6,212 nucleotides of DNA from DASQUP01 sp035641235. GTDB taxonomy: Bacteria > Actinomycetota > CADDZG01 > WHSQ01. Both the position numbers and the translations under genes were made by a program. The notes beneath the pieces are model-generated. The model worked only from the letters and a program-made list of their open reading frames with translations. It was not told where the DNA came from and made no database searches. Below are positions 5,944-6,212 of this stretch, piece after piece (within the stretch, counting starts at the first letter, position 1; each line of letters starts with the position of its first letter). The stretch is taken from NCBI GenBank assembly GCA_035641235.1, contig DASQUP010000115.1:1-6212 (forward strand), given 5' to 3'.

Positions 5944-6212
5944 ATGGCGACGATCCACGACTACCTGCGCTACACCGTGGAAATGAAGGGCTCGGACCTG
6001 CACATTCGGCCCGGCGCGCCGCCCTACGTGCGCGTGAACGGCCACCTGCACAAGACGGACTTCCCGGTGCTGAGCGAGGCGGACACGGAGCGCTCGGCCA
6101 TGGAGCTGATGAACGACGAGGAGGCCGCACGCTTCAAGGAGACCGGCGACCTCGACTTCGCCTACTCAGAGCGGGGCCTAGGCAGGTTCCGCGTAAACAT
6201 CTTCCGCCAGCG
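5944..6212 (+). CDS. pilT: PilT-type type IV pilus retraction ATPase, N-terminal part (cut by window edge)
   Basis: N-terminal 89 residues of a secretion-type ATPase of the PilT branch, which powers pilus retraction at the inner membrane base of type IV pili. Visible family features are the opening helix (IHDYLRYTVEMKG), the SDLHIRPGAPPYVRVNG strand-turn motif (about residues 17-33) and the DLDFAYS..GLGRFRVNIFRQR segment near the window edge, all part of the PAS-like N-terminal domain of PilT/PilU. The Walker A, Asp box, Walker B and His box would follow outside the window, so activity cannot be judged and PilT versus PilU cannot be separated. The ATG at 5944 is preferred; an in-frame ATG at 5932 would add four residues but the AGGGAG site directly abuts it, whereas this site lies 12 bases before 5944. 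It is divergent from the KGG gene and likely starts or continues a plus-strand unit. Confidence 0.88.
   Translation, partial: MATIHDYLRYTVEMKGSDLHIRPGAPPYVRVNGHLHKTDFPVLSEADTERSAMELMNDEEAARFKETGDLDFAYSERGLGRFRVNIFRQ

Noticed and set aside
5785..6051. Minus-strand 88-codon frame opposite the PilT-like start
   Set aside because: The plus-strand frame encodes a clear PilT N-terminus; the antisense product has no recognisable features.
1..6212. CRISPR arrays, tRNA/rRNA genes, transposases or phage genes
   Set aside because: None was seen on either strand; there are no regularly spaced identical repeats, cloverleaf structures or transposase-like frames.

Overview
The window looks chromosomal and comes from a GC-rich actinobacterium-like genome. 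The main evidence is the gene pair DUF6049-like secreted protein followed by murJ/mviN, an arrangement known from Actinomycetota (for example Rv3909-Rv3910 in Mycobacterium tuberculosis), together with a PknB-type Ser/Thr kinase that carries an extracytoplasmic tail of the sort attached to mycobacterial MviN. An early-branching lineage that also has type IV pili (such as Acidimicrobiia or a relative) is a reasonable guess from the PilT-like gene, but this is inference.

Layout. Positions 5328 down to 1 hold one minus-strand, probably operonic block. It contains a 707-residue exported, C-terminally anchored DUF6049-like protein (5328-3205); the lipid II flippase MurJ (3208-1616, TTG start overlapping the preceding stop); a 121-residue protein with one N-terminal membrane segment (1534-1169); and a receptor-type Ser/Thr kinase (1159 to the left edge, cut after 386 residues). 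Upstream lies a 221-base non-coding gap (5329-5549) with two diverged copies of a ~30-base element at 43-base spacing and a perfect 12-bp hairpin. Next comes a small minus-strand KGG-repeat stress protein gene (5741-5550) with a strong ribosome binding site and a convincing SigB/SigF-type promoter. A ~200-base divergent intergenic region separates it from a plus-strand gene (from 5944) encoding the N-terminus of a PilT-type type IV pilus ATPase, cut by the right edge.

How the genes fit together. MurJ flips lipid II, the peptidoglycan precursor. In mycobacteria the MurJ polypeptide is fused to a pseudokinase and an extracytoplasmic domain, and flippase control runs through that pseudokinase. 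Here MurJ is short and unfused. The kinase and discoidin-like module is a separate gene two places downstream, and the kinase keeps every catalytic motif I checked. This suggests an unfused, catalytically active version of the MurJ control module, with the small membrane protein between them as an unexplained partner. The KGG and PilT genes appear to be independent transcription units.
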